Source: Caldilineales bacterium (lineage in GTDB: Bacteria; Chloroflexota; Anaerolineae; JAAEKA01). Taken from it: a stretch of DNA of 59,046 nucleotides. The translations under genes were made by a program, and so were the position numbers. Shown piece after piece: positions 35,567 through 47,221 of the stretch (its first letter is position 1; every line of letters begins with the position of its first letter). The notes below the pieces were generated by a model that saw only the letters and a list, made by a program, of their open reading frames with translations, did no database searches and was not told the DNA's origin. The stretch is taken from contig JANWYQ010000050.1 of the NCBI GenBank assembly GCA_025055015.1, positions 1 to 59,046 on the forward strand, in the 5' to 3' direction.

Positions 35567-37762
35567 ATGACCGATCCGAGCCCTCGAGACAGCGGCAGCC
35601 CGCGCCGGGCCGCCCACTGGGCGCCGGCTGCGGCCCTGCTGCTCTACATCCTCCTGGCCGTGGCCATGACCTGGCCCCTGGCTACCCAGCTGACCACCGC
35701 GATCCCCGGCGACGACTTCGACGGCTGGCAGAACTACTGGAACCTGTGGTGGATGCGCCGGGCCTGGCTGGAGGAGCACACCTCGCCCTACTTCACCACC
35801 CTGCTCTACTACCCCACCGGCGCCGACTTGCGCTTTCAGACCATGGCGCCCTTCAACGGGCTGACCTTCCTGAACCTGCAGCTGGTCGGCAACGTCTTCC
35901 TGGCCTACAACGCGGCGGTGCTCTTTAGCTTCGCCGTGGGGGGCTTCGGCGCCTACCTGTTGGCGCTGTACGCGCTGCGAGGAAGACAACGCTACCACCG
36001 CCGGCCGGCCGAGCCACTGCCCCCTCCCCCTGGGCTGCTCCACGGCGCCGCCTTCCTGGCCGGCGCGGTGTTCGCCTTCTCGCCCTACCACTTCGCCCAC
36101 CTGTTGGGCCACCTGCAGCTCATCACCCTGCAGTGGATCCCCTTCTACGCCCTCTACCTGTGGCGTGGGCTGGACCGGGCAGCCACGGGTCAGCTCCGCC
36201 CGCGCGACGTGGGCATGGCGGCCCTGTTCCTGGTGCTGGTGGGCCTCAGCGACTGGTATTATGTCATGTACTGTGGGCTGTTCACGGCGTTGGCGCTGGC
36301 GGCCCAGCTGGCAGGACGCCGGCTACGGCCGGCCGGCGTGGCCTTCGCCGGCGGAGTGGCCCTGCTGTTTGTCCTGACGCTGTCTCCGCTGCTGGTGCCT
36401 ATGGTGCAGGGGACGCGCACGTGGCAAGGCACCTCCCTGCTGCGCGACTACTCGGAGACCATCACCCTCTCGGCCGATCTCCTGGCCTTCGTCACCCCCC
36501 AGGTGTTCCACCCCCTGTGGGGGGAGTGGGCTGCGCAGCGCAGCGCAGTCTTCAGCGCCACCCGCAGCGAGTTCACGGTGTTTGCGGGCTACACCGTGCT
36601 GGCGCTGGCCGTCGCGGGCCTGGCGTCAGCCCCGCGCCGCCGCTCCGGCTCGGCGTTTTGGGCGCTGGCAGCCGGCCTCTTCGCAGTCCTAGCCTTGGGC
36701 CCCATCCTGCACGTGGGCGGGCGGACCCCCCTCCTGCCCAACGGCCAGCCGGTGCCGCTGCCTTATGCGCTGCTGTACGAGACGGTTCCCTTCATTAAAT
36801 ATAGCCGCTCGGTGAGCCGCTTCGACGTGATGGTGATGCTCTGCCTGGGGGTGGCAGCGGCCTTCGGAGTCGCTGCCGTGGGCAACTGGCTGCGCGCGCG
36901 CGGCCGATCGGCCGGCTGGGTGGCTCCCCTGGCCACCGCGCTGGTGCTGTTCGAGTTCTTGGCCGTGCCCTACCCCATGAGCCCTCCCGACACCCCACCG
37001 TGGTACTACACGCTGGCGCAGTCGGAGGAGCCAGGCGCGGTGCTGAACCTGCCGGCCAACTGGTCGCGGCCCGGCTACCTGCTCTACCAGACGGTGCACG
37101 GCAAGCCCATGTCCACCGGCTACGTCACCCGCGACGACCCCAACACCCTCCCCTCCCGCGCACCGGTGATCGGCCACTTCTTCTGGCTCGGGCCCGACGT
37201 CCACACCCGCAGCTTCGACCTGGCCGCACACGGCGTTCAGGTCCTGCACGACCTGCTGGAGGTGCGCTGGGTGGTGCTGGACCGCTACAAGATGCCGGGC
37301 GGCCTGGAGCGCACCTACACCGAGGCCGCGGCCGCCGAGATCTTCAACGCCGCCGGCCAGGCCCCCGTCTACGAGGATGAGCGACTGACCGTTTACCAGG
37401 TACCCCCGCCGACCCAGCGGCGCCCCTACGTGATCCTGGGGGTGGAGTGGCCGCCTAGGGAGACCGACGACGCCGGAGAGGTGTGGCGCCGGCTGCCGGC
37501 CAACGGCGCCGGCCTAGAGCTGGTGGTCCCGGAGGAGGGGCCGCATCGCCTCACCCTCGACGTCCTAGGCCAGGCAGGCGCCTCCCTGCGACTGGTGGCT
37601 GCCTCGGGGGAGACCGTGGGCGAGTGGACGCTGCAAGGCGGCCGGGAGGTGCTCCGGTCGCCGACCATCGAGCTAGGGGCGGGGACGCATCGGCTGCGGC
37701 TGGAGAGCGTCGGCTCGTCGCCCCTGACCGTTTACGCCGTTGACGTCAGCGCGGCGCGCTGA
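35567..37762 (+). CDS. Large polytopic membrane protein, GT-C glycosyltransferase-like
   Basis: 731 aa with about 11-12 hydrophobic helices over the first 480 residues and a soluble C-terminal beta-rich part. The first loop contains PGDDFDGWQNYWNLWWMRRA, an acidic loop in the position used by GT-C enzymes to bind lipid-phosphate sugars. Later loops show FSPYHFAHLLGHLQ and YSRSVSRFDVMV. This suggests a membrane glycosyltransferase for cell-surface sugars, but the donor and acceptor are unknown. No Shine-Dalgarno is seen before the ATG. The 3' end overlaps the convergent glycosyltransferase gene by 17 bases. Confidence 0.72.
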   Translation: MTDPSPRDSGSPRRAAHWAPAAALLLYILLAVAMTWPLATQLTTAIPGDDFDGWQNYWNLWWMRRAWLEEHTSPYFTTLLYYPTGADLRFQTMAPFNGLTFLNLQLVGNVFLAYNAAVLFSFAVGGFGAYLLALYALRGRQRYHRRPAEPLPPPPGLLHGAAFLAGAVFAFSPYHFAHLLGHLQLITLQWIPFYALYLWRGLDRAATGQLRPRDVGMAALFLVLVGLSDWYYVMYCGLFTALALAAQLAGRRLRPAGVAFAGGVALLFVLTLSPLLVPMVQGTRTWQGTSLLRDYSETITLSADLLAFVTPQVFHPLWGEWAAQRSAVFSATRSEFTVFAGYTVLALAVAGLASAPRRRSGSAFWALAAGLFAVLALGPILHVGGRTPLLPNGQPVPLPYALLYETVPFIKYSRSVSRFDVMVMLCLGVAAAFGVAAVGNWLRARGRSAGWVAPLATALVLFEFLAVPYPMSPPDTPPWYYTLAQSEEPGAVLNLPANWSRPGYLLYQTVHGKPMSTGYVTRDDPNTLPSRAPVIGHFFWLGPDVHTRSFDLAAHGVQVLHDLLEVRWVVLDRYKMPGGLERTYTEAAAAEIFNAAGQAPVYEDERLTVYQVPPPTQRRPYVILGVEWPPRETDDAGEVWRRLPANGAGLELVVPEEGPHRLTLDVLGQAGASLRLVAASGETVGEWTLQGGREVLRSPTIELGAGTHRLRLESVGSSPLTVYAVDVSAAR

Positions 37763-38969
37763 GCACTGCCGGCGCGTTGGACAGCGCAGCAGCCACCACC
37801 TCGGCCATCACCTGTTGGGTGCGCTCGGCGATGTGAGACCAGGCGAAGCAGTGGCGGGCCGCAAACAAAGCCACCTCGGCGCGCTCCTGGGCGGCCTCTC
37901 GGTCCTGCAGGGTGTGCAGGATGCCCCAGGCCAGCGACTCCACGTTGTCGGGATACACCGTGACACCGGTCTCCTCGTGCACCACTGCCGTGCCCAGACC
38001 GCCCACGTTGGCCACCACCACGGGAGTGCCCGCCGCCATGCTCTCTAGGGCCACCATGCCGAAGGGCTCGTAGCGGCTGGGGAACACACAGCAATCGGCC
38101 GCCACGTACAGCCGATCGCGGTCGGCGTCGCTGACGAAGCCGATAAGCCGGACGCGGTCGCCGAGGCCCAGCTCCGCCACCCGACGTTCGAGGCGCTCGC
38201 GCAGGGGGCCCGCGCCGGCCAACACGAACCGCGCCTGGGGGACCTTAGCCAGCACCAACGGTGCCGCCTCCACCAACAGATCGGCGCCCTTCTCGTACAC
38301 CAGCCGGCCGATGTAGAAGACCAAGAGCTCGTCGGGGGCAGCGTAGCGTCGGCGAAACTCGCTGAGATCCTCCTCCAACAGGGCCGCAAAGCGCTCGGCG
38401 CGCACGCCGTTGGGAATCACGGCCACCTTGGTGCCGGGCACGTCGAAGAACTCCACCACCTCGTGCGCCATGGCCCGGCTACACACGACGATGCCGTGCG
38501 CCGACTGCGCCAGCTTGCGCTCGGCGCAGTCAATGCTCTGCTGCAGGTGGTCGCCCAGGTGGCCCCGCCAGCGCCCGCGCTCGGTGGCATGGATGGTCAC
38601 CAACAGCGGCACCTCGTGGCCGGCGCAGAAGGTTTGCGCAGCAAACCCGACCAGCCAGTCGTGCGCGTGGACGAGGTCGGGCCGGCCGAAGTCGTCGGCC
38701 ACCGCCTGCATGCGCCGCAACAGCAGCTGGTTGATGCCGTACACGTAGCCGTAGAAATCGCCGTTCTGTGGCAACGGAGCGGCCACGCGGTGCACGTACA
38801 GCTTGTCGTGGCGCTCGAGGGCGTCCTGCCCTTCGAAGTGGGGAACAACCAGGTGGAGCTGGCTGACCCGCTCCAACGCGGCAAGCTCCGGCGCTAGCTC
38901 TCGCACGTGCTGTCCCAGGCCGCCCACTACGTGGGGTGGATACTCCCAGGACAACATTAACAGACGCAT
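37746..38969 (-). CDS. Glycosyltransferase family 4 (GT-B fold)
   Basis: Cytoplasmic nucleotide-sugar glycosyltransferase of 407 aa. The N-terminal acceptor domain begins MLSWEYPPHVVGGLGQHV, as in glycogen synthase-like GT4/GT5 enzymes. The donor domain has FYIGRLVYEKGADLL and the EX7E-type motif in SRYEPFGMVALESMAAG. Product could be an alpha-glucan or a surface glycan. GAGG lies just before the ATG. It overlaps the 3' end of the membrane-protein gene and is followed upstream by a binding-protein gene 7 bases away. Confidence 0.9.
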   Translation of the reverse strand: MRLLMLSWEYPPHVVGGLGQHVRELAPELAALERVSQLHLVVPHFEGQDALERHDKLYVHRVAAPLPQNGDFYGYVYGINQLLLRRMQAVADDFGRPDLVHAHDWLVGFAAQTFCAGHEVPLLVTIHATERGRWRGHLGDHLQQSIDCAERKLAQSAHGIVVCSRAMAHEVVEFFDVPGTKVAVIPNGVRAERFAALLEEDLSEFRRRYAAPDELLVFYIGRLVYEKGADLLVEAAPLVLAKVPQARFVLAGAGPLRERLERRVAELGLGDRVRLIGFVSDADRDRLYVAADCCVFPSRYEPFGMVALESMAAGTPVVVANVGGLGTAVVHEETGVTVYPDNVESLAWGILHTLQDREAAQERAEVALFAARHCFAWSHIAERTQQVMAEVVAAALSNAPAVLSAPR

Positions 38970-38976
38970 ACAAACC

Positions 38977-40128
38977 TCACTTTGCGCTCATGGCATCCTG
39001 CACATGGCTCGGCGGCTCAACCCAGCGGCCACAGCCAAAGGCGTCGCACGCCAAGGCGTCCCACCGAAAAACGCCCGCAACGCCCTCCCAGCCCTGAGCC
39101 AGCCGGGTCTCCAGCGCCGTCCGCACCGTGGCCCGCGGGGTAGGCCCTCCCCGAGGGACTGCTTCGATGGCCGCCAACGCGAGCCGGGTGGCGTCGTAGG
39201 CCAGCGCCGCCTGGGCGGTGGGCCGCCTGCCGGCCAGGGCCTCGTAGGCAGCGACGAAGGCGGGGGACAGACGGTCGGGATGCACGCCATCGTTAAGCCA
39301 AAACACCGCCCTGGGCTGCACGTTTCGGCCTCGAAACACCGGCGAAGCCAGCTCTGGGCCGCCCACCAAGGGCAGCGACCGATCGGCCGGCCGCGCGTTG
39401 GCCACCACAGCCCCACCCGCGGCGTCGCCCAGCCACACGACTCCGTCGAAAGCGGCGACGGCGGCGGCCACGGCGTCCGCCTGCGCTGGCCAGGCTTCCA
39501 CTGCCAACGCCTGCGCGCTTCCTGTAGCCTGGGCAGCCGCGGCGGCGCTTGGCTGGTCCGCGGCTACCAGCACCCGCCACGGCCGGTCCGACGGCGGTCC
39601 GAGCCGACGAACCAGCTCCGCCACGGCCCTCTCGGCCAGCTGCGCCGGCGACGCAGCGTAGCTCCAGCCGCCGCGACGAGCAGCCGGCTCCACCGCGGCC
39701 AGCGCCAGCCACGGGAGGTCGAACCCGGCCAGAGCGGGTCCGGCTGCCTGGGCCGTGGCGCTCTGGATCGGCCCGACCACCGCCCACACGGCGGGGTCCA
39801 GGCCAAGCTTCTGCGCCTGCAGGGCTGCCTCCTCCGGCCGGCCGTTGTCGTTCAGGGCCACCAAGGCCACGTTGTACCGGCGGTCGGGCCGGCCGTTGTG
39901 CTCGTTGAGGGCCAGGCGCACAGCGTGCAGCACGGCGTAGCCGTCCTCGCGATACAGCTCCTCGAAGGGCGCAATCAGGCCCAGCTTCACGACGGGACGA
40001 GTGCTGCCGTAGCAGCCGGCGGCGCTGCCGGCCAGTGCCAGCGCCAGCGCCAAGGCAGCTGCCAGGACGGCCGGGCTGGGTGTCCTGGCTCTGGGCTGCC
40101 TCGGCGCAGGCGTTTTAGTTTCAATCAT
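38977..40128 (-). CDS. Periplasmic-binding-protein-like lipoprotein (Leu/Ile/Val family)
   Basis: 383-aa lipoprotein: hydrophobic signal with the lipobox GSAAGC, then a type I periplasmic binding fold. The mature start is KLGLIAPFEELYREDGYAVL, and VVGPIQSATAQAAGP follows where ligand-binding LivJ-like proteins contact their substrate. No permease or ATPase genes are nearby, so it may be a sensor or orphan receptor rather than part of a transporter. It sits directly upstream of the GT4 gene (7-base gap). Confidence 0.82.
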   Translation of the reverse strand: MIETKTPAPRQPRARTPSPAVLAAALALALALAGSAAGCYGSTRPVVKLGLIAPFEELYREDGYAVLHAVRLALNEHNGRPDRRYNVALVALNDNGRPEEAALQAQKLGLDPAVWAVVGPIQSATAQAAGPALAGFDLPWLALAAVEPAARRGGWSYAASPAQLAERAVAELVRRLGPPSDRPWRVLVAADQPSAAAAAQATGSAQALAVEAWPAQADAVAAAVAAFDGVVWLGDAAGGAVVANARPADRSLPLVGGPELASPVFRGRNVQPRAVFWLNDGVHPDRLSPAFVAAYEALAGRRPTAQAALAYDATRLALAAIEAVPRGGPTPRATVRTALETRLAQGWEGVAGVFRWDALACDAFGCGRWVEPPSHVQDAMSAK

Positions 40129-40189
40129 ATCACGACGAAAGCCGCCAAAGGTTTACGAGTAGTTGACAAACGGCGCAGGGTGCCGCCCC

Positions 40190-41560
40190 CTAAGGCTGGT
40201 ACATCTGCATGTTGATCTGGTGCTCGGCGTACGTGCGGGCAAACACGTGCCGACCGTCCTGGCCGGTGGCGACGAAGAAGCAGTACTGCGTCTCGGCGGG
40301 CCGGATAGCCGCCTCCAACGCGGAGAGGCCGGGGCTGGCAATGGGGCCAGGCGGCAGGCCGGGGTAGAGGTAGGTGTTGTACGGGTGTTGGACGTACTGG
40401 TACTCCTCCACGGAGGCCGGCTTCCACCACCACTCGCCGGGCCGGCCGCGGGCGTATTGCACGGTGGGGTCGGCCTGGAGGTAGGCGCCGCCCACCTCGG
40501 GACAGGCGTTGGCCAGGCGGTTGCGGTAGACGCTGGCGATCAGCGGCCGCTCGTCGGCCTGCACCGCTTCGCGCTCGATGATGGAAGCCAGGGTTACCGC
40601 CTGGAAAAGGCTCAGCCCCGACGAGGCTGCCGCCGCCCGTAGGTCGGGGGTCACCTTCTCGTCGAAGTTGTCCAGCATGGCGCCCAACAGGTCGGCCGGC
40701 TTGGCGCGGGCCGGGATGCGGTAGGTGTCGGGGAAGAGATAGCCCTCCAGGCTGGCGCCCGGGGGCCGGTCGTCCAGGAAGGGGTATCGGCCCAAGCCCA
40801 GGGCCACCGGATCGCCGGCGCGCACCGCAGCCATGAACGCGCTGGCCTCCATGATCCCCTCCTGCTCCAGGAACTCGGCCACCTGCTCGGCGCGCCAGCC
40901 CTCGGGGATGGTGATGGTGACCTCCCGCACGATGGCCCGCTGCAGCGCCTGGGCGATCTCCGGCATGGTCATGCTGGTGGTGAGCTCGAAGTCCCCCGCC
41001 TCCAGGCGCCGGTCAATGCCGTGGTAGCGCAGGTAGAGGGTGAACAGGCCGGCGTCGCTGATCAAGCCCATCTCCTTCAGCCGCTCGGCCACGCTGCCGG
41101 CCGTCTCGCCCGGCTCGATGGTGAAATAGATGGGCACGGTGCCGGTGCCCATGGCGCGGCTCAGCACAGGCTGCTGGATGCGCAGGTAAAGCCCGATGAG
41201 GGTGTCCTCCAGGTTGTCCAGGCTGAGGGCCTGGCCGGCCAGCTGGCCGGCGCTGGTCACTCCCTCGGCGCGCTCCGGCGGCGCGCTCCACTGCTCCCGC
41301 AGGTGCTGGGCGCCGGCGAAGAACATCAGCCCCACGGCAGCCAAGGCCACCAGGGTCACGGCCATGCGCAGGTAGAGCCGCGGGTCCAGCAGGCGCAGGT
41401 ACCAGGGCGCCGCTGGCCTGGGCGCGCGCACCGGTCGCGCGCCGGGGTAGAGGGGCCGGCGGCCAAAGGGCGCCGACGGCCGCAGCCGTCCCTGGGCCAA
41501 CAGCCGGCGTCGCTGCTGCGCGCGCGGGGAACGGAACAGGTCTCGATCGTCGTAGGTCAT
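40190..41560 (-). CDS. mltG: Endolytic murein transglycosylase MltG
   Basis: 456-aa single-pass membrane enzyme that cuts nascent glycan strands and sets their length. The N-terminal cytoplasmic tail is Arg/Pro-rich, followed by the helix MAVTLVALAAVGLMFFAG. A LysM-like region contains YFTIEPGETAGSVAERL. The YceG domain holds the catalytic glutamate in SIIEREA and the conserved NTYLYPGLPPGPIASPG. All landmarks are intact. It lies 6 bases downstream of ruvX, the common mltG-ruvX pairing. Confidence 0.95.
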   Translation of the reverse strand: MTYDDRDLFRSPRAQQRRRLLAQGRLRPSAPFGRRPLYPGARPVRAPRPAAPWYLRLLDPRLYLRMAVTLVALAAVGLMFFAGAQHLREQWSAPPERAEGVTSAGQLAGQALSLDNLEDTLIGLYLRIQQPVLSRAMGTGTVPIYFTIEPGETAGSVAERLKEMGLISDAGLFTLYLRYHGIDRRLEAGDFELTTSMTMPEIAQALQRAIVREVTITIPEGWRAEQVAEFLEQEGIMEASAFMAAVRAGDPVALGLGRYPFLDDRPPGASLEGYLFPDTYRIPARAKPADLLGAMLDNFDEKVTPDLRAAAASSGLSLFQAVTLASIIEREAVQADERPLIASVYRNRLANACPEVGGAYLQADPTVQYARGRPGEWWWKPASVEEYQYVQHPYNTYLYPGLPPGPIASPGLSALEAAIRPAETQYCFFVATGQDGRHVFARTYAEHQINMQMYQP

Positions 41561-41566
41561 GGTGGT

Positions 41567-42097
41567 TCAGACGGGGTCTTCGGGAGCAGCCGGCGGCCCG
41601 GCTCGGCGGCTGTCCAGGTAGTCCTGCAAGATGACCGCCGCGGCCTCGGCGTCCACCGGCATCTGGCGGCGCCGGCGGCCGGCATGGGCCAGGCGCTCCA
41701 ACGCGGCCTGGGTGGAGCCGTGCTCGTCCCACAGGACCCACGGCAGGCCGAGCGTCTCTGCCAAGTGTCGGGCGTAGCGGGCCACGGTGCGGCCCTGGGG
41801 CCCTTCGCTGCCGTCGGCGTTCAGCGGGTGCCCGATCACCAGGCCGACCACCCGGCGCTCGGCCGCAATGTGCGCCAGGCGACGAAAGTCCTCGGCGCGC
41901 GCGCTGCGCTGCACAACCTGAAGTGGGGTGGCCAGCCACTGGGTCTCGTCGCTGATGGCCAGGCCGATCCGGCGTTGGCCGACGTCCACGCCCAGAAGCC
42001 GACCCGCCCGCGGCAGGTCAGGGGCAGGGCCGCCGGGAGCGGCGGTCTCCTCTGCCGTCGGCGAGGGAGAGAGGGGCACGGTCTCCTCGAGGTCCAT
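41567..42097 (-). CDS. ruvX: Putative Holliday junction resolvase RuvX (YqgF)
   Basis: 176-aa RNase H-fold protein involved in 16S rRNA maturation and possibly junction resolution. Motifs are LLGVDVGQRRIGLAISD, VVGLVIGHPLNADGSEG, a DEHGSTQAA segment in place of the more usual DERLST, and DAEAAAVILQDYL. An extra ~30 residues precede the fold. Its ATG and the stop of the upstream gene share base 42097, so the two are coupled. Confidence 0.92.
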   Translation of the reverse strand: MDLEETVPLSPSPTAEETAAPGGPAPDLPRAGRLLGVDVGQRRIGLAISDETQWLATPLQVVQRSARAEDFRRLAHIAAERRVVGLVIGHPLNADGSEGPQGRTVARYARHLAETLGLPWVLWDEHGSTQAALERLAHAGRRRRQMPVDAEAAAVILQDYLDSRRAGPPAAPEDPV

Positions 42098-43851
42098 CAG
42101 CCGGGCCGCGCCAGGTCAATGCGGACGTGGATGCGGAAGGGCAGCCACGGCACCCGGTCCACCACGTGCATCGGCAGCCAGTCCTGGTCCAGCCGCCGCA
42201 GGATGGGCTGCACCCAGTCGGGCCCTAGGACCAGCTCCGGCGGCTGCTGCAGCCACCACTCGCTCTGCAGCTTCTGCACGGCCTCGGCCGGCGGCAGGCC
42301 TCGGATCAGGGCCCGCACGGCCGCCGGGTCAATGTCCAGGACGGCTTGGCCGCTGGCCGTGACGTCGAAGGTGATCACCGGCGTGCCGTCCTCCAGCGTG
42401 GTGACCTGGGCCGGCCCACGGGTGTAGGTGACCGTGTCTACCAGCAGGCGGGTGCGGCGGGGCAAGGAGTTTGCCAGCTCCTGCAGCGCCATCTGGTCTG
42501 CGGCGGCGCCGTCCACGGCCAGCGCGGTCGCCAACAGGCGCAGGCCCAGGGTGAGCTGCTCCGCCTGCTCGTCGTTGAAGCGGTCGTAGGTCTCGCTGAC
42601 CACCAGCGTGCCCACCGTCTCCGGCGGCACGAACTCGCCCTCGTTCAGCAGCTCGCCCAGGGCGGAAAAGGCCCGCTGCTTGAGCTGCGGCTCTAGGCGG
42701 CTGCGCAGGCGGTCCTTGTCCGCCTGGGTGACCACAGCCACCGGCTTAACGCTGCCGCCGCTGGTGGGAGCCGGGTTGATCACGTTGGCGGCCAGGGCCA
42801 GCGGTCCCTCGATGGTGTTGATGGTGAAGGCGCGCACGTTGCCCACGGGGCCGGGCTCCAGGGCCTCTATCGGCACCGTGGCCCGGGCACCGACGCCCGG
42901 CGGCAACTGGGCCGGCTCGGTGGTCTGGAAGCGCACATTGGCGCCGGTGGAGGTGGAGACCACGGTGCCGGCAGGGATCTCCTGAGGCGTGGGCCCCCGG
43001 TTGATGAAGACCACCGAGCCGCGGGCGGGCTGGTCGGGGGCCGAGCGGGTGCCGGTGGTCTCGATGGTGTCCACGGCCTCCACCCGCTCGCCGATGCGCC
43101 GGGCCGGCACCACGCGGTCCGCCGCGCGGGGGGCGGTGACATCTGGGCGCGCCGTAACGGTGACGGTGGCGGTGACCGGCTCCAAGGCCGGCACCAGGCG
43201 AACCGTGGCCACCGGCACCACAAAGGCGACCAGGCCGATGAGCGCAGCGACCAGGCCGACCAGCAAGCCCGCCAGGCCGACGGCCTCCAGCCAGCCGGGG
43301 ATCGGCGGCGGAAGCCCTTCCTCGATGCGCACCCGGCGGAAGCGCGCCGTCAGCCAGCCTCGCCGCTGTTGGTCCACCGGCTCGTGCGGATCACGGCGCG
43401 GGGCCGGGGGTCGGCCGTCGCCCGCAGGCGCCGGCGCACGCCAGGTTCGGGCGCTCTGCGCGCCCTCGACGGTGCTGAAGACAGGAAGCCCCGCCTCGCT
43501 GGCCAGCGCGCGCAGGAGGCTGTGCTTCGTCACCACGGCCACCGGCAGGCCCTGCAGATCGGCTTGGCGACGGGCAACCTGGAAGATGGCCGGCGCCGTG
43601 CGCTCGAAGCCGTTCAGCCGGCCGGGAACCACCAGCACCAGGCGCCCGCCGGAACAGGCCGCGATGAGACGGCGCACGCCGGCCGCCGAGGCGTCCGGAG
43701 GCAGGGTCGCGACGTGGGTGGCGGCGTCGCCGTTGCCGATGGACGGCGGAGCCTCTTGGTGCTGCAGGTCGTCGGCCACGGCGTCCACCGTCGGGGCCAG
43801 AGGCTCCAGCTCGCGCGGGTCGCTCATGGGTTGCTGCTCGCCTCGCGGCAT
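42097..43851 (-). CDS. Membrane protein with baseplate J-like domain
   Basis: 584 aa. The N-terminal ~110 residues look cytoplasmic and contain a helical/Rossmann-like segment (LIAACSGGRLVLVVPGRL). One transmembrane helix follows (VGLAGLLVGLVAALIGLVAF), then an extracellular domain with SVVFINRGPTPQEIPAGTVV and VPIEALEPGPVGNVRAFTIN, characteristic of baseplate J-like folds. No other phage genes are present, so this is a chromosomal protein of unknown role, as found in other Gram-positive-like genomes. It sits between alaS and ruvX; a second ATG at 43827 is possible. Confidence 0.72.
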   Translation of the reverse strand: MPRGEQQPMSDPRELEPLAPTVDAVADDLQHQEAPPSIGNGDAATHVATLPPDASAAGVRRLIAACSGGRLVLVVPGRLNGFERTAPAIFQVARRQADLQGLPVAVVTKHSLLRALASEAGLPVFSTVEGAQSARTWRAPAPAGDGRPPAPRRDPHEPVDQQRRGWLTARFRRVRIEEGLPPPIPGWLEAVGLAGLLVGLVAALIGLVAFVVPVATVRLVPALEPVTATVTVTARPDVTAPRAADRVVPARRIGERVEAVDTIETTGTRSAPDQPARGSVVFINRGPTPQEIPAGTVVSTSTGANVRFQTTEPAQLPPGVGARATVPIEALEPGPVGNVRAFTINTIEGPLALAANVINPAPTSGGSVKPVAVVTQADKDRLRSRLEPQLKQRAFSALGELLNEGEFVPPETVGTLVVSETYDRFNDEQAEQLTLGLRLLATALAVDGAAADQMALQELANSLPRRTRLLVDTVTYTRGPAQVTTLEDGTPVITFDVTASGQAVLDIDPAAVRALIRGLPPAEAVQKLQSEWWLQQPPELVLGPDWVQPILRRLDQDWLPMHVVDRVPWLPFRIHVRIDLARPG

Positions 43852-43857
43852 GGGGGG

Positions 43858-46578
<2,721 letters not shown>

Positions 46579-46619
46579 GCGAACGCCGGCCTCCGTAGAC
46601 GCAATCGTTACAAATGAGA

Positions 46620-46640
46620 TGCTGCCCCTTGGGGGCAGCA
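46620..46640 (-). promoter_or_regulatory. Hairpin in the alaS leader
   Basis: GCTGCCCC / GGGGCAGC arms with a short loop, about 10 bases after the predicted transcription start and 43 before the ATG. It could modulate initiation or mRNA stability; no known riboswitch class is recognised. Confidence 0.4.
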
Positions 46641-46645
46641 GGGGC

Positions 46646-46674
46646 ATTGTATGCCAGATGGAGGCAAATGTCAA
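46646..46674 (-). promoter_or_regulatory. Near-consensus sigma-70 promoter for alaS
   Basis: Minus strand: -35 TTGACA (46674-46669), 17-base spacer, -10 TACAAT (46651-46646). Predicted start near 46639. Confidence 0.85.
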
Positions 46675-46746
46675 AGGAGGGGCGGGAATGCCCTCCTGGC
46701 GCCGTGGCCGCCGCCCGGCAGGCAAGCTGTACGGGCTGACGGCGGG

Positions 46747-46781
46747 CAAAAGCACAGAGGCAAGCCGGCTGGCTTGCCTCT
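46747..46781 (-). terminator. Terminator of the SRP RNA gene
   Basis: Perfect 11-bp stem (AGAGGCAAGCC / GGCTTGCCTCT, 46756-46781). On the minus strand it is followed by GTGCTTTTG. It begins about 11 bases after the RNA 3' end. Confidence 0.8.
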
Positions 46782-46791
46782 GGCCATGAGT

Positions 46792-47066
46792 GCTGGTCGT
46801 GCACCCCTCGTCGAGTTGCAGCCCCCGGCTTACCCGGCTCATCGGCTCCGGCCAGGCTACCCCGTGGCACCCACAGGTGACCGCTTATGGCTGCTACCTT
46901 CCGGTCCTGACCAGGTTCACGGGCCTGCGCCGCACAGGACCCAGCCTTCCACGCCATGCGGCCGGGCAGTCACAAAGGCTGTCGAACCCTCGGAGCGGGA
47001 GTTCGGCCCCGCTATAGCGGATTGCGGGTACAGGGCACCGCTAGCGCCCCGCTTAGCACGACCAAG
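46792..47066 (-). ncRNA. ffs: Signal recognition particle RNA, long bacterial form
   Basis: About 275-nt SRP RNA on the minus strand, the length of Bacillus scRNA. The 5' and 3' ends pair perfectly (GGTCGTGC with GCACGACC). The 5' Alu domain reads GTGCTAAGCGGGG, then AGCGGTGCCCTGTACC and GCAATCCGCT, matching the Bacillus-type Alu region nearly base for base. The universal S-domain shows TCAGGACCGGAAGGTAGCAG, with the GGAA tetraloop at 46902-46899. It binds Ffh and targets membrane proteins. It has its own promoter and terminator. Ends are set from pairing and could be off by a few bases. Confidence 0.95.
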
Positions 47067-47069
47067 GCT

Positions 47070-47098
47070 ATTGTACCTCAAGTGGGGGCAGGGAGCAA
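47070..47098 (-). promoter_or_regulatory. Promoter of the SRP RNA gene
   Basis: Minus strand: -35 TTGCTC (47098-47093), 17-base spacer, -10 TACAAT (47075-47070). It places the start at the predicted RNA 5' end. Confidence 0.75.
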
Positions 47099-47193
47099 GT
47101 GCCGAGCGGAGGGAGCGCCTCCGCAAGCGGCTTGGCGATTGCTTGGGTGGCCGTTCGCGGCCTGACCGCGGACGGTCGCTGCGCGTGGTGGGG

Positions 47194-47221
47194 TTGACGG
47201 AGGCGTGGGCGATGGTATAAT
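47194..47221 (+). promoter_or_regulatory. Strong plus-strand promoter
   Basis: -35 TTGACG (47194-47199), 16-base spacer, GG-TATAAT (47216-47221). It fires toward the CRISPR-Cas side but no substantial gene begins within 700 bases, so it may drive a leader, a small RNA or a decayed gene. Confidence 0.65.

Noticed and set aside
42097..43851. Prophage remnant because of the baseplate J-like domain
   Set aside because: Neighbours are all housekeeping genes and no integrase, capsid or tail gene is present.
46579..46680. T-box riboswitch upstream of alaS
   Set aside because: The leader from the predicted start is only about 60 bases and lacks T-box stem I and the conserved T-box sequence.
46579..46842. 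N-terminal extension of alaS
   Set aside because: It covers the alaS promoter and leader; AlaRS homology begins at the ATG at 46578.
46850..46952. Short (4.5S-type) SRP RNA
   Set aside because: The conserved S domain alone suggested this, but the Alu domain sequence, end pairing and promoter place the 5' end near 47066, so the long form is annotated.
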